Of a DNA stretch of 64,000 nt, positions 36,435-43,732 are shown one piece after another. Where the stretch lies: the NCBI GenBank assembly GCA_021405325.1, contig QWII01000050.1, positions 36,851 to 100,850 of the forward strand, given 5' to 3'. The notes under the pieces were generated by a model. That model was not told where the DNA came from, ran no database searches, and saw only the letters and a program-made list of their open reading frames with translations. The DNA comes from Caldilinea sp. CFX5. Its GTDB lineage: Bacteria > Chloroflexota > Anaerolineae > Caldilineales > Caldilineaceae. How positions within the stretch are numbered: position 1 is the stretch's first letter; every line of letters begins with the position of its first letter. Both the position numbers and the translations under genes were made by a program.

Positions 36435-36689
36435 ATGGCGTACAAGTACACCAACTCCAAGGGTCGCAGCTACATTCTGCATTCGCGCGACACGACGCTG
36501 AAGAATGGCACCAAGCAGACGATCTATTTCTTTGCCTCTGAAGCCAAAGATGGCGCTTTGGATGCCATTCCGAAGGGTTACGAAGTTTCCGAGAGCAAGA
36601 ATGGGTTGCCGGTGCTCAAGCGCAAGGCTCCCGAACCGGAAAAACCGGCCAAGGCGCCACGCAAGGCTTCGAAGAAAAAAGACGAATAG
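36435..36689 (+). CDS. Small lysine-rich conserved hypothetical protein
   Basis: An 84-residue protein: an N-terminal folded part (YTNSKGRSYILHSRD, then TIYFFASEAKDGALD and GYEVSESKNGLPVLKRK) and a lysine/proline-rich tail ending in KASKKKDE. Strong ribosome binding site AAAGGAG. The basic tail suggests nucleic-acid or ribosome contact, which is a guess. It has its own promoter candidate and terminator, so it is probably a highly expressed single gene. Confidence 0.75.
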   Translation: MAYKYTNSKGRSYILHSRDTTLKNGTKQTIYFFASEAKDGALDAIPKGYEVSESKNGLPVLKRKAPEPEKPAKAPRKASKKKDE

Positions 36690-36708
36690 TTGTTTTGCCT
36701 TTGAAGCA

Positions 36709-36743
36709 AAAAGAGGGTAAGCGCCAAGCGCTTACCCTCTTTT
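36709..36743. terminator. Bidirectional intrinsic terminator
   Basis: A perfect 16-bp stem (36709-36724 with 36728-36743, loop CAA) starts with an A run and ends with a T run. It lies between the converging genes at 36435 and 36819, so it can stop transcription in both directions. Confidence 0.85.
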
Positions 36744-36818
36744 GATCACCCAGTCAATTGGGGACCCTCACGTTGGCTCTCGACAATTAATGACGAGGCA
36801 AATGAGATCTTGACAACG

Positions 36819-37031
36819 CTAGATTTTGATAACGTTGACGGCGTGAAGACCCTTGTCCCCTTGTTCAATGGTGAATTCGACGCGTTGTCCTTCACTCAGG
36901 CTCCGGTAGCCTTGCATGGCGATCGAGGTATGATGGACAAAAATATCGCCGCTTTGACCATCGCGGGCGATAAAGCCATACCCCTTGGCATCATTGAACC
37001 ACTTGACTGTTCCGGTTTGTCGTTCGCTCAT
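36819..37031 (-). CDS. Cold-shock domain protein
   Basis: A 70-residue RNA/DNA-binding protein of the CspA family with TGTVKWFNDAKGYGFIARD (RNP1 KGYGFI) and DIFVHHTSI (RNP2). It acts as an RNA chaperone. The start at 37031 is set by AAGGAGGAG on the - strand just upstream; a longer frame to 37133 has no support. A sigma70-like promoter lies about 160 bases upstream. Confidence 0.93.
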   Translation of the reverse strand: MSERQTGTVKWFNDAKGYGFIARDGQSGDIFVHHTSIAMQGYRSLSEGQRVEFTIEQGDKGLHAVNVIKI

Positions 37032-37194
37032 TGTCAAACTCCTCCTTGTACCACAATTGCTGTTCCTATTCGATGCTGCTCGTGACTGCTTGGGAGCGGT
37101 TTTGTCTGATGCAAAGCAAACAACCCAGAACAATGATCGGACTGGGTAGCAAACTTCTTCCTTTTCAGGCTAAAACCAAGCAGCATCAAATGTA

Positions 37195-37223
37195 ACTATA
37201 CATCCAATTGAGCCGGAAGTCAA
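37195..37223 (-). promoter_or_regulatory. Promoter of the cold-shock gene
   Basis: On the - strand, TTGACT (37223-37218), a 17-base spacer and TATAGT (37200-37195). Transcription would start near 37188 and give a leader of about 157 nt, a length typical of cold-regulated cspA mRNAs. Confidence 0.7.
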
Positions 37224-37251
37224 GCGAATATTTTTGTAAGGTGGGTGGAAA

Positions 37252-37548
37252 CTATTTACGCGGCGCTCCTTTGGTTGGCGTTCCGGCCGGCGTCCAGCCT
37301 TCGGGCATGGCGGCCTCCGCGCCAAAGAAGAAATCTTCCATCTGCTCGCGTAAGAATTTCTGCGCTTGTGCGTCCATCAAGCTCAGGCCATAGTGATTGA
37401 TCAAAATAACGGCCTGGCGCTTCCACATTTCCCATGCTTCCTGTGAAACATTGTCGAAAATGCGTTGCCCCAATTCGCCGGGATAGGGCGGGCGTTCCAG
37501 CCCCGGTAACTCGCGACCCAGTTTTACACATTGCACCATACGCGCCAT
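37252..37548 (-). CDS. yggX: YggX-like Fe(II)-trafficking/oxidative damage protection protein
   Basis: A 98-residue cytoplasmic protein with the hallmark N-terminus ending in Cys7 (MARMVQCVKLG), then PPYPGELGQRIFDNVS and the C-terminal FLREQMEDFFFG. In enterobacteria it protects iron-sulfur clusters. A short Pro/Thr/Lys extension follows the conserved part. Ribosome binding site AAAGGAA. Confidence 0.88.
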   Translation of the reverse strand: MARMVQCVKLGRELPGLERPPYPGELGQRIFDNVSQEAWEMWKRQAVILINHYGLSLMDAQAQKFLREQMEDFFFGAEAAMPEGWTPAGTPTKGAPRK

Positions 37549-37634
37549 CGTGGAATTCCTTTCTTGCCGTACTCACACCCGGCTAGGATTGGTGGGTTTT
37601 TACACCGCGCCAGCATGAGCCTTTAAACGACCTG

Positions 37635-37643
37635 TGTTATACT
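37635..37643 (+). promoter_or_regulatory. Extended -10 promoter candidate
   Basis: TGTTATACT matches a TGn-TATACT extended -10 box, 32 bases before the formyltransferase start. No convincing -35 box at 17 bases. Confidence 0.4.
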
Positions 37644-37674
37644 ATGGTGTTATTATAGGGCTTGCCGTAAAAGA

Positions 37675-38673
37675 ATGTCAATTATGATGGCACTATCGAA
37701 CAGTGACAATCCAAAGAAACGAAGAGTGACGAAAACAGCGTCAGGCCAGGTAGACCAAGGTCGGGGACAAGGGTTGCGGGTTGGCTTCTGGGGAACCCAT
37801 AGCCTCTTCTCGCAAGTGGTGTTGACAACCCTTCTCGAACGCTATGCCGTCACCTTGGTTGCACTGCCGGCAGGGGAAGCGGAGTCGCTGCCGGTTGCCC
37901 TATGGTCGCCGCCGCCAACGCCGGCCGCTGAGGAGCTTGTCATTGTCAACAATCGCGTTGCCTCGCCAATTGTCCAAACCACCTGGCAAAAGCAGATTGC
38001 AACCTATCAGCTACAGCAGCTACGCTCCCCACTGGTGGCCGAGTGGTTGACGGCGCAGGCGTTGGATCTCGTCTGTGTGGCCTGCTTCCCCTGGCGTATT
38101 CCGGCGACGGTACTGACCTTACCCACCTATGGCTTTTTAAACGTCCACCCTTCGTTGCTGCCGGCTTATCGCGGCCCGACGCCGCTCTTTTGGCAATTGC
38201 GCGGCGGGTTGTCGCACGGTGGGGTGACAGTCCACTGGATGGATACAACCTTTGACACCGGCCCCATTGCCGCTCAGACCGCCATTCCCTTTCCCGACGG
38301 CGCCACCAGTGCGGATCTAGATCGCTTGCACGCCATGACCGGCGCCGGTCTATTGCTCGCTGTCATCCGTCAACTGGAAGCGGGACACCGCCCTCAGCAG
38401 CCACAAGCGGCAGGCGGCAGTCAACAAAGCTGGCCGACCGCCGCAGCTTTTCGGCTGGAGCGCCAGTGGTCGGTCCGTCATGCCTATAACTTTATGTGCG
38501 GCACGGATGAGTGGCGACAACCGTATCCTGTGACGATTAACGGCGAGGAACTGTTGCTACGGCGCGCACTCTCTTATCTGCCTGACCAGGCGCTTGGTCA
38601 GCCTTTGATCCGTAGTGGCGCCGAAGTGGCGATCCAGTTTGCGCCGGGGGTGTTGCGTGCGCTGCTCTGGTAA
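37675..38673 (+). CDS. Formyltransferase family protein (methionyl-tRNA formyltransferase-like)
   Basis: A 332-residue protein with the formyltransferase catalytic set: Asn156 and His158 in NVHPSLLPAYRG, and Asp194 in TTFDTGPI. The N-terminal Rossmann-like half is diverged and lacks a clear folate loop, and the C-terminal part (about 250-332) is shorter and different from the OB domain of Fmt. It may formylate Met-tRNA or another amine such as a sugar nucleotide. Three near ATGs (37675, 37684, 37687) are possible starts. Confidence 0.72.
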   Translation: MSIMMALSNSDNPKKRRVTKTASGQVDQGRGQGLRVGFWGTHSLFSQVVLTTLLERYAVTLVALPAGEAESLPVALWSPPPTPAAEELVIVNNRVASPIVQTTWQKQIATYQLQQLRSPLVAEWLTAQALDLVCVACFPWRIPATVLTLPTYGFLNVHPSLLPAYRGPTPLFWQLRGGLSHGGVTVHWMDTTFDTGPIAAQTAIPFPDGATSADLDRLHAMTGAGLLLAVIRQLEAGHRPQQPQAAGGSQQSWPTAAAFRLERQWSVRHAYNFMCGTDEWRQPYPVTINGEELLLRRALSYLPDQALGQPLIRSGAEVAIQFAPGVLRALLW

Positions 38674-38682
38674 GCGTAGATC

Positions 38683-39873
38683 GTGAAGAAGATGAAGACA
38701 AGAAGACAAGAAGACAAGAAGACGAGAAGACAAGAAGTACAGCGCGCCGACACGGTGGTGACAGTCGAGTTGACGGATATGGCGCCGACGGGCGAGGCGA
38801 TTGGGCGGGTAGATGGGGTGGTTCTCTTTGTTCCCTTTGGTGCGCCGGGGGATCAGGCCGAGGTGTTGATCACCGAACGGAAACGCACCTTTGCCCGCGG
38901 GCGGTTGCTGCGTTTACTGGCGGCCGCGCCCCAACGGGTAACGCCGCTTTGTCCTTATTTCACGGTTTGCGGCGGTTGTGAGTGGCAACATCTGCCCTAT
39001 GCAGAACAGGTGCGGCTGAAAACCGAGCATGTGCGGTCGCACTTGACTCGCATTGGCAAACTGGTGGAGCCGACAGTTCTGCCCTGTCTGCCCAGCCCGC
39101 AACCATATGGCTATCGCAACCATGCCCGCCTGCAATGCACCCCAGCCGGCGCCATTGGTTATCGTGCGGCGCGTTCACATGAAGTAGTGGCGATCAGCAC
39201 CTGTCCCATTTTGGAACCGGAATTGGATAAAGCTGTGCAGCGCCTGGCGCTGGCGCCGCCGACCACTGCGCCAGCGGAAATCCAGTTGCGCGTCGCCATG
39301 CCGTTGCCGATTGGCGCCTACACGTACCACTTTGGCCCTGACGCCTTTTTTCAAGCCAACACAGCCATTGCCGCCCAGTTGGTGACAGCGGTGCTACAGG
39401 CATTAACGCTCCGGGGCAATGAACAGGTGTTGGAACTCTATTGTGGCGGCGGCCTCTTTACCATTCCGATAGCAGACGCCGGCGCTTCTGTCTTCGGCGT
39501 TGAAGCAAATGGCGCCGCGCTTGCCGATGCCCAGGTGAATGCTGTGCACGCCGGTGTGCATGAACGGGTGGCGTTGTTAGCCGCGCCCGTTGAAGAGGCA
39601 TTAACACAACCTGCTGTGCAGGAACGCTCGTGGGATGCCATTGTGCTGGACCCGCCGCGCGCCGGCGTCACTCCGTCGGCGTTGACCACATTGTTGACCT
39701 TTGGCGCCCCCAAAATTGTCTATATCTCCTGTGACCCGGCCACCCTGGCCCGCGACGCCCAGCTCCTCAGCGCCAACGGCTATCGCCTGTGCTATGCCCA
39801 GCCCTTTGATATGTTCCCCCAGACCCATCATGTCGAAACAGTGGCGCTTTTTGAACGGCTCTGCTACGTTTGA
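38683..39873 (+). CDS. Class I SAM-dependent RNA (uracil-5-)-methyltransferase, TrmA/RlmCD type
   Basis: A 396-residue enzyme that methylates C5 of a uridine in rRNA or tRNA. A TRAM domain (TVELTDMAPTGEAIGRVDGV) is followed by an iron-sulfur cysteine set (CPYFTVCGGCEWQ), the SAM site LELYCGGGLFTIPIA, LDPPRAG and the nucleophile Cys350 (YISCDPATLARD). The first 20 or so codons are an octamer repeat (AAGACAAG), so the true start is uncertain and may be one of the GTG codons near 38755. Confidence 0.85.
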   Translation: MKKMKTRRQEDKKTRRQEVQRADTVVTVELTDMAPTGEAIGRVDGVVLFVPFGAPGDQAEVLITERKRTFARGRLLRLLAAAPQRVTPLCPYFTVCGGCEWQHLPYAEQVRLKTEHVRSHLTRIGKLVEPTVLPCLPSPQPYGYRNHARLQCTPAGAIGYRAARSHEVVAISTCPILEPELDKAVQRLALAPPTTAPAEIQLRVAMPLPIGAYTYHFGPDAFFQANTAIAAQLVTAVLQALTLRGNEQVLELYCGGGLFTIPIADAGASVFGVEANGAALADAQVNAVHAGVHERVALLAAPVEEALTQPAVQERSWDAIVLDPPRAGVTPSALTTLLTFGAPKIVYISCDPATLARDAQLLSANGYRLCYAQPFDMFPQTHHVETVALFERLCYV

Positions 39874-39883
39874 CGATTGTGGG

Positions 39884-39912
39884 TTGCCTAGCCGGCCAAC
39901 GGCTGTTATGAT
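39884..39912 (+). promoter_or_regulatory. Promoter for the sugar dehydrogenase-like gene
   Basis: TTGCCT (39884-39889), a 17-base spacer and TATGAT (39907-39912) with an extended TGT just before the -10. A palindrome CCGGTCACGGACCGG (39966-39980) lies in the leader. Confidence 0.55.
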
Positions 39913-40018
39913 TAAGGCGAATTCGTAAACTCTAGTAAAGTTGAAGATCATGACTCCGCTCATAGCCGGTCACGGACCGGCGACGAGCGGGTGAAAAATA
40001 GTCAAAGAAGGAATTTGA

Positions 40019-41941
40019 ATGAATCATCAAGCACGCTTTGTGTCGCCGGCCACTGGACGACGCTTCATTTTTTTGTTGCTGCTGGTCACTGCGTTTCTTC
40101 CCCTGGCGCCCACTCTCCACGCCCAGTCGCCCGGTTTTAAAGTTGCCAACGGTTTCGTAGCCGAAGTGGTCGTCACCAAACTGAAGATGCCCACGGCCTT
40201 TGCGTTTGGCCCCGATGGTCGTCTCTACATCACTGAAAAAGAGGGGCTGGTGCGCGTCGCCCAGAATGGCGTTCTCCAGAGCGAACCCTTTATCGATCTG
40301 CGCGCCGAGGTCAACGCCGTGGGGCAACGGGGTTTGTTAGCCATTGCGGCCCATCCCCGCTTCCCCGCCACCCCCTATCTCTATCTTGGTTATGTCTATG
40401 ACCCGCCCGAAGCCAAAAGCTATGATCCCAATGGCGCCCGTGGCTCGCGTGTATTGCGCATTTCCGCCAACCCCGCAAATTTGAATGTCCATCAGCCGGG
40501 TAGCGGTGTGGTGATCCTGGGGAACAACAGCAATTTTACCTATATTCCCAATCCCAATGCGTCTGAAAAACAACCTTTTGCTTGTGATAACGGGCAGGGC
40601 GGCTTTGTCAATGACTGTCTGCCCAATGACGGCCAGGTTCACGCCGTGGCCGACCTGGTCTTTGGCCGCGATGGCGCACTCTATGTTGCCAATGGTGACG
40701 GGTTGAACTACGGCGTCGGCAGCCTGCGCGCCCAGGCCCTCGACAGCCTGGCCGGCAAGATCCTGCGCATTGACCCGATCACCGGCGCCGGCTATGCCAA
40801 CAACCCCTTCTACGACGGCAACCCGCAGAGCAACCGCGCCAAGGTCTATGTTTATGGCATGAAGCACCCCTACCGCTTTGCCGTACATCCCACCACCGGT
40901 GAACTCTTTATCGGTGACGTGGGCAATTTGAAATGGGAAGAGGTTTCCCGCGCCGGCGCCGGCGCCAACTTAGGTTGGCCCTGTTTTGAGGGGAAGAATC
41001 CCAACGCCTTTGACCCGGTCTGTCAGCCGTTGCTCAACGGACAACAGCCGGTTGTGCATGGTTTCCACGTCTATCCCCACGAAGATGGCTGGGGCGCCGT
41101 CATTGGCGGCGACTTCTACACCGGCAACGCTTTCCCGGCTTGGATGCGCAACGCCTATTTCTATGGCGATTTTAACAAAGGCACGATCCAGGTGACGCCG
41201 GCCAATGCCGTCAACTTTACCGACTTTGCCACCGGCATCCCCGGCATTGTACAAATCAGCAGTGGCCCCGACGGCGCCATGTATGTTCTCTCGGTCACCA
41301 CCGGCAGCCTCTACCGCATTCGTGTCGGTAGTGAGCCGCCGCCGCCACCGGCCACCGCTGTCGCGACCCCTGCCCCCGGTTCAACCTCAACCGGTAACAA
41401 AACGCCCGCCGCGGCCCCAACAACTGCCCCCGCGCCAGCCGCGCCTAGTGGCGCCGGCGCCGGCAAAATTTTGCGTGAATGGTGGACCGGCATCGGCGGC
41501 AAGAGCGTGGCCGATCTCACCAACAGCAAAGATTTCAAAGAGAAGCCCGACGGCCAGGAAATGCTCACCAGCCTCGACGCACCCCGCGGCGCCGGCAACG
41601 ATTACGGCGCCCGCATCCGTGGCTACCTGATCCCACCCGTCACCGGCGACTACCGCTTCTGGATCGCCAGCGACGACGCCAGCCAGCTCTGGTTGAGCAA
41701 CGACGCCAACCCCGCCAACAAACGGCAGATCGCCGGCGTCAACGAGTGGACGCCCGCCCAACAATGGGATCGCCACCCGTTGCAGCAATCCGAGGTGATC
41801 CGCCTGCAAGCCGGTCAGCGCTATTATATCGAAGTGCTGCACAAACAGGGCGACCAAAAAGACAACCTCAGCGTCGCCTGGCAGATTCCCGGCAGCGACC
41901 GCCAAGTGATCAGCGGCCAATACCTCTCCCCGCCCGAATAG
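40019..41941 (+). CDS. Secreted PQQ-dependent sugar dehydrogenase-like protein with PA14 domain
   Basis: A 640-residue protein. A signal peptide (LLLLVTAFLPLAPTLHAQ) leads to a glucose/sorbosone dehydrogenase-like beta-propeller (about 40-435; AFGPDGRLYITEKEG, LLAIAAHPRFP, MKHPYRFAVHP, ISSGPDGAMYVL), a Pro/Ala/Thr linker (about 440-480), and a PA14-like carbohydrate-binding domain (about 485-640; GYLIPPVTGDYRFWIASDDA). It probably oxidises sugars at the cell surface using PQQ, with PA14 as the targeting module. Confidence 0.85.
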   Translation: MNHQARFVSPATGRRFIFLLLLVTAFLPLAPTLHAQSPGFKVANGFVAEVVVTKLKMPTAFAFGPDGRLYITEKEGLVRVAQNGVLQSEPFIDLRAEVNAVGQRGLLAIAAHPRFPATPYLYLGYVYDPPEAKSYDPNGARGSRVLRISANPANLNVHQPGSGVVILGNNSNFTYIPNPNASEKQPFACDNGQGGFVNDCLPNDGQVHAVADLVFGRDGALYVANGDGLNYGVGSLRAQALDSLAGKILRIDPITGAGYANNPFYDGNPQSNRAKVYVYGMKHPYRFAVHPTTGELFIGDVGNLKWEEVSRAGAGANLGWPCFEGKNPNAFDPVCQPLLNGQQPVVHGFHVYPHEDGWGAVIGGDFYTGNAFPAWMRNAYFYGDFNKGTIQVTPANAVNFTDFATGIPGIVQISSGPDGAMYVLSVTTGSLYRIRVGSEPPPPPATAVATPAPGSTSTGNKTPAAAPTTAPAPAAPSGAGAGKILREWWTGIGGKSVADLTNSKDFKEKPDGQEMLTSLDAPRGAGNDYGARIRGYLIPPVTGDYRFWIASDDASQLWLSNDANPANKRQIAGVNEWTPAQQWDRHPLQQSEVIRLQAGQRYYIEVLHKQGDQKDNLSVAWQIPGSDRQVISGQYLSPPE

Positions 41942-42129
41942 CGAGTCGCGGACTCGCCAAGAGCAAAACCGTCCGCTCCTGGCGAGTCCGTGACTCGCCC
42001 TGCCTGCCTTGCCTGCTCTTCGCGAGTCCGTGACTCGCCTTTGCCCCTCCCCCGTGCGCTCCCCGCGAGTCCGTGACTCGCCCTGTCCCCGCGTCGCCCC
42101 ATCCCGCTCCTCGCGAGTCCGTGACTCGC
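41941..42129. repeat. REP palindrome cluster, five copies
   Basis: GCGAGTCCGTGACTCGC palindromes at 41941 (variant), 41982, 42022, 42065 and 42113, each 17 nt, placed between the sugar dehydrogenase-like gene and the REP-associated transposase gene. Confidence 0.92.
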
Positions 42130-42143
42130 CCTGCTCCCCACAC

Positions 42144-42698
42144 TCACATCAACTTCCGCGCATCGCTAATCGGAATCACCGTCCGCTTATTCGCCAAATA
42201 ATACCGCGCACTTGACCACATATACTGCTCGGCCCGCTCCGCCAACTTCCAGCGTGGTTGCAGCGGATTGTGATGGATATACTCGATCTTCTGCCGCAGA
42301 AACCACGGCGTGAAGACATTCACTGCCTCATACTCCGTCTCCCACACCGAATGTTGTTGATCGTCCGGCGCCGCCGCTGCCAGAAACGCCAATGCTGCCG
42401 TGTTCTCTTCCGCCTCATAATGACGAATGATCAAATTCGCCGTCGCCTTCTTATACTCACGAATCACCGTAATCGGCGTATGCCCGGTACAGCAGCGCAC
42501 AATAAAATGGATATGGTTGGGCATAATCACAAAGGCGTACAGTTCATACTGCCCCAAAATGCGACCATTGTTCAAACAATCAACCAAGATCCGCTTGATC
42601 ACATCCCGCTGGAACAGATGTACCCGTTTGATGGCGCTGGTTGTAAAAAAGTAAAGATGGGTGGGGTCAATATGGACCGGCCATGTGGCGGAGGCCAT
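42144..42698 (-). CDS. REP-associated tyrosine transposase (RAYT, Y1/HUH family)
   Basis: A 184-residue transposase of the IS200/IS605-related TnpA_REP family. VIMPNHIHFIVR contains the HUH pair His62/His64; a tyrosine in REYKKATANL (Tyr83) is a candidate nucleophile. RAYTs cut and move single-stranded REP hairpins. Palindromes flank the gene on both sides (41941-42129 and 42749-42948), as expected of a REP-RAYT unit. The length is normal and the frame intact, so it may be active. Confidence 0.88.
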   Translation of the reverse strand: MASATWPVHIDPTHLYFFTTSAIKRVHLFQRDVIKRILVDCLNNGRILGQYELYAFVIMPNHIHFIVRCCTGHTPITVIREYKKATANLIIRHYEAEENTAALAFLAAAAPDDQQHSVWETEYEAVNVFTPWFLRQKIEYIHHNPLQPRWKLAERAEQYMWSSARYYLANKRTVIPISDARKLM

Positions 42699-42748
42699 AA
42701 CGCTTTTCCTTTCGATTTAGCAGATCCCTGCTCGCTTGTTTGCTCTGT

Positions 42749-42948
42749 GCGAGTCCGTGACTCGCCCTGGTTGCTCGACACTACCAACGTTCGGCACAAC
42801 CGGCTCCCCGCAAGTCCGTGACTCGCCCTGGTTGCTCGACACTACCAACGCTCGGCGTAATCGGCTCCCCGCGAGTCCGTGACTCGCCCTGCTAGCCCGA
42901 CACTACCAACGCTCGGCGTAATCGGCTCCCCGCGAGTCCGTGACTCGC
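42749..42948. repeat. REP palindrome cluster, four copies with a 61-base period
   Basis: GCGAGTCCGTGACTCGC at 42749, 42810 (one change), 42871 and 42932. All four starts are spaced exactly 61 bases, and the intervening sequence (CTCGACACTACCAACGCTCG) is also conserved, so the whole unit was amplified in tandem. Confidence 0.92.
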
Positions 42949-43117
42949 CTTACTCACCCCGCAAATATGCAGTTTGTTTGTGTTTGGTATTTCTGTTACC
43001 AGACTAACAGTATCACAGAGTGTAGCGTATTAGGACGAAATTGTAAAATATTAAGTAAATAGTAAGCCATTGAGATGTAGATCCTATCAAGATGAACACT
43101 GGCTAGTGGGAACCAGG
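42949..43117. other. AT-rich spacer upstream of the retroelement
   Basis: The stretch 42970-43075 is clearly richer in A and T than its surroundings. I see no gene and no clear hairpin here; short frames lack ribosome binding sites. Confidence 0.5.
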
Positions 43118-43303
43118 GCGAGTCATGGACTCGCGGGGAGCGGGAGTGGTGGCGAGTCATGGACTCGCCGGGAGCGGGAGTGGTGGCGAGTCATGGACTC
43201 GCGGGGAGCGGGAGTGGTGGCGAGTCATGGACTCGCGGAGAGCGGGAGTGGTGGCGAGTCATGGACTCGCCGGGAGCGGGATTGGGGCGAGTCACGGACT
43301 CGC
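43118..43303. repeat. REP palindrome cluster, six copies with a 34-base period
   Basis: GCGAGTCATGGACTCGC at 43118, 43152, 43186, 43220 and 43254, each 34 bases apart, and a variant (GTCACGGAC centre) at 43287. The intervening GGGGAGCGGGAGTGGTG is conserved. The cluster ends about 30 bases before the promoter of the template repeat. Confidence 0.92.
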
Positions 43304-43333
43304 CGGGCGCGGGGTCGTGAGGGATTGGTGGAG

Positions 43334-43363
43334 TTGGTGAAATTGTGCGGGCTTCGGTATAAT
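43334..43363 (+). promoter_or_regulatory. Promoter candidate for the template repeat and target gene
   Basis: TATAAT at 43358-43363 with TTGGTG (43334-43339) 18 bases upstream. Transcription would begin near 43370, right before the template repeat at 43385, and run on into the target gene at 43733. Confidence 0.55.
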
Positions 43364-43384
43364 GGACGTGGGTGGCGACCAGCA

Positions 43385-43456
43385 GGTGCGTTGTGCGTAC
43401 CGCAACAGGAACAACCCCAGGAACAGGAACAACAACGTCGGGTATCGCCTCGCCAG
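43385..43456 (+). other. Template repeat (TR) of a diversity-generating retroelement
   Basis: This 72-nt segment aligns without gaps to 46576-46647 at the 3' end of the target gene. Twelve positions differ; ten of them are adenines here (of 20 adenines), replaced by G or T in the target, and the other two are T to G and C to T. The TR keeps runs of AAC codons (AACAGGAACAACCCC), as template repeats do. The last 20 bases (GTCGGGTATCGCCTCGCCAG) are identical in both copies and would correspond to the homing-initiation region. Confidence 0.9.
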
Positions 43457-43732
43457 CACCTCTCCCAACAGGAAATCATGCTACGAGCGGAACTCGCCAG
43501 GTCAGAAATGTCGGCGCGTTACGGCCCGCCGGCCGCGATCAAACGAAGAGAGGTCCAGGACGCTGTCCCGGTCTGGTTGCGCAGGCCGCCAGGCCAAAGA
43601 AGAAAGGTCCGTTCGCCTTTCAGTAACCGTTGGGCGACCATCGGCGGACGGGCTGCTTTGGCTAACAAACACCATACTCTGCCGCTCGTAGCTGCGGCTA
43701 CGAGCGGCAAGTCGATACGATAGGAAGATCTC
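43457..43732. other. Leader between template repeat and target gene
   Basis: No protein is recognised in any frame. It ends in a perfect 12-bp hairpin (43681-43692 with 43697-43708, GCCGCTCGTAGC) just before the ribosome binding site AGGAAG. In known diversity-generating retroelements the region after TR is part of the structured template RNA, so a similar role is possible. Confidence 0.45.

Noticed and set aside
42258..42821. Plus-strand frame of 187 codons over the transposase gene
   Set aside because: The - strand frame carries the HUH motif and the family length; this is its shadow.
43118..43303. CRISPR-like array with regular 34-base spacing
   Set aside because: The segments between repeats are conserved rather than unique, the repeats are short palindromes, and no cas genes are present.
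43385..43456. The segment as a second variable repeat of a lost target gene
   Set aside because: Its Asn (AAC) codons are all intact, and the changes in the other copy are at adenines, so the direction is from here to the gene at 43733.
43362..43691. Protein gene over the template repeat (frames encoding DQQVRCAYRNRNN)
   Set aside because: No ribosome binding site, no recognisable domain after the repeat, and all three frames are open for chance reasons. The AAC-rich pattern fits a non-coding template.
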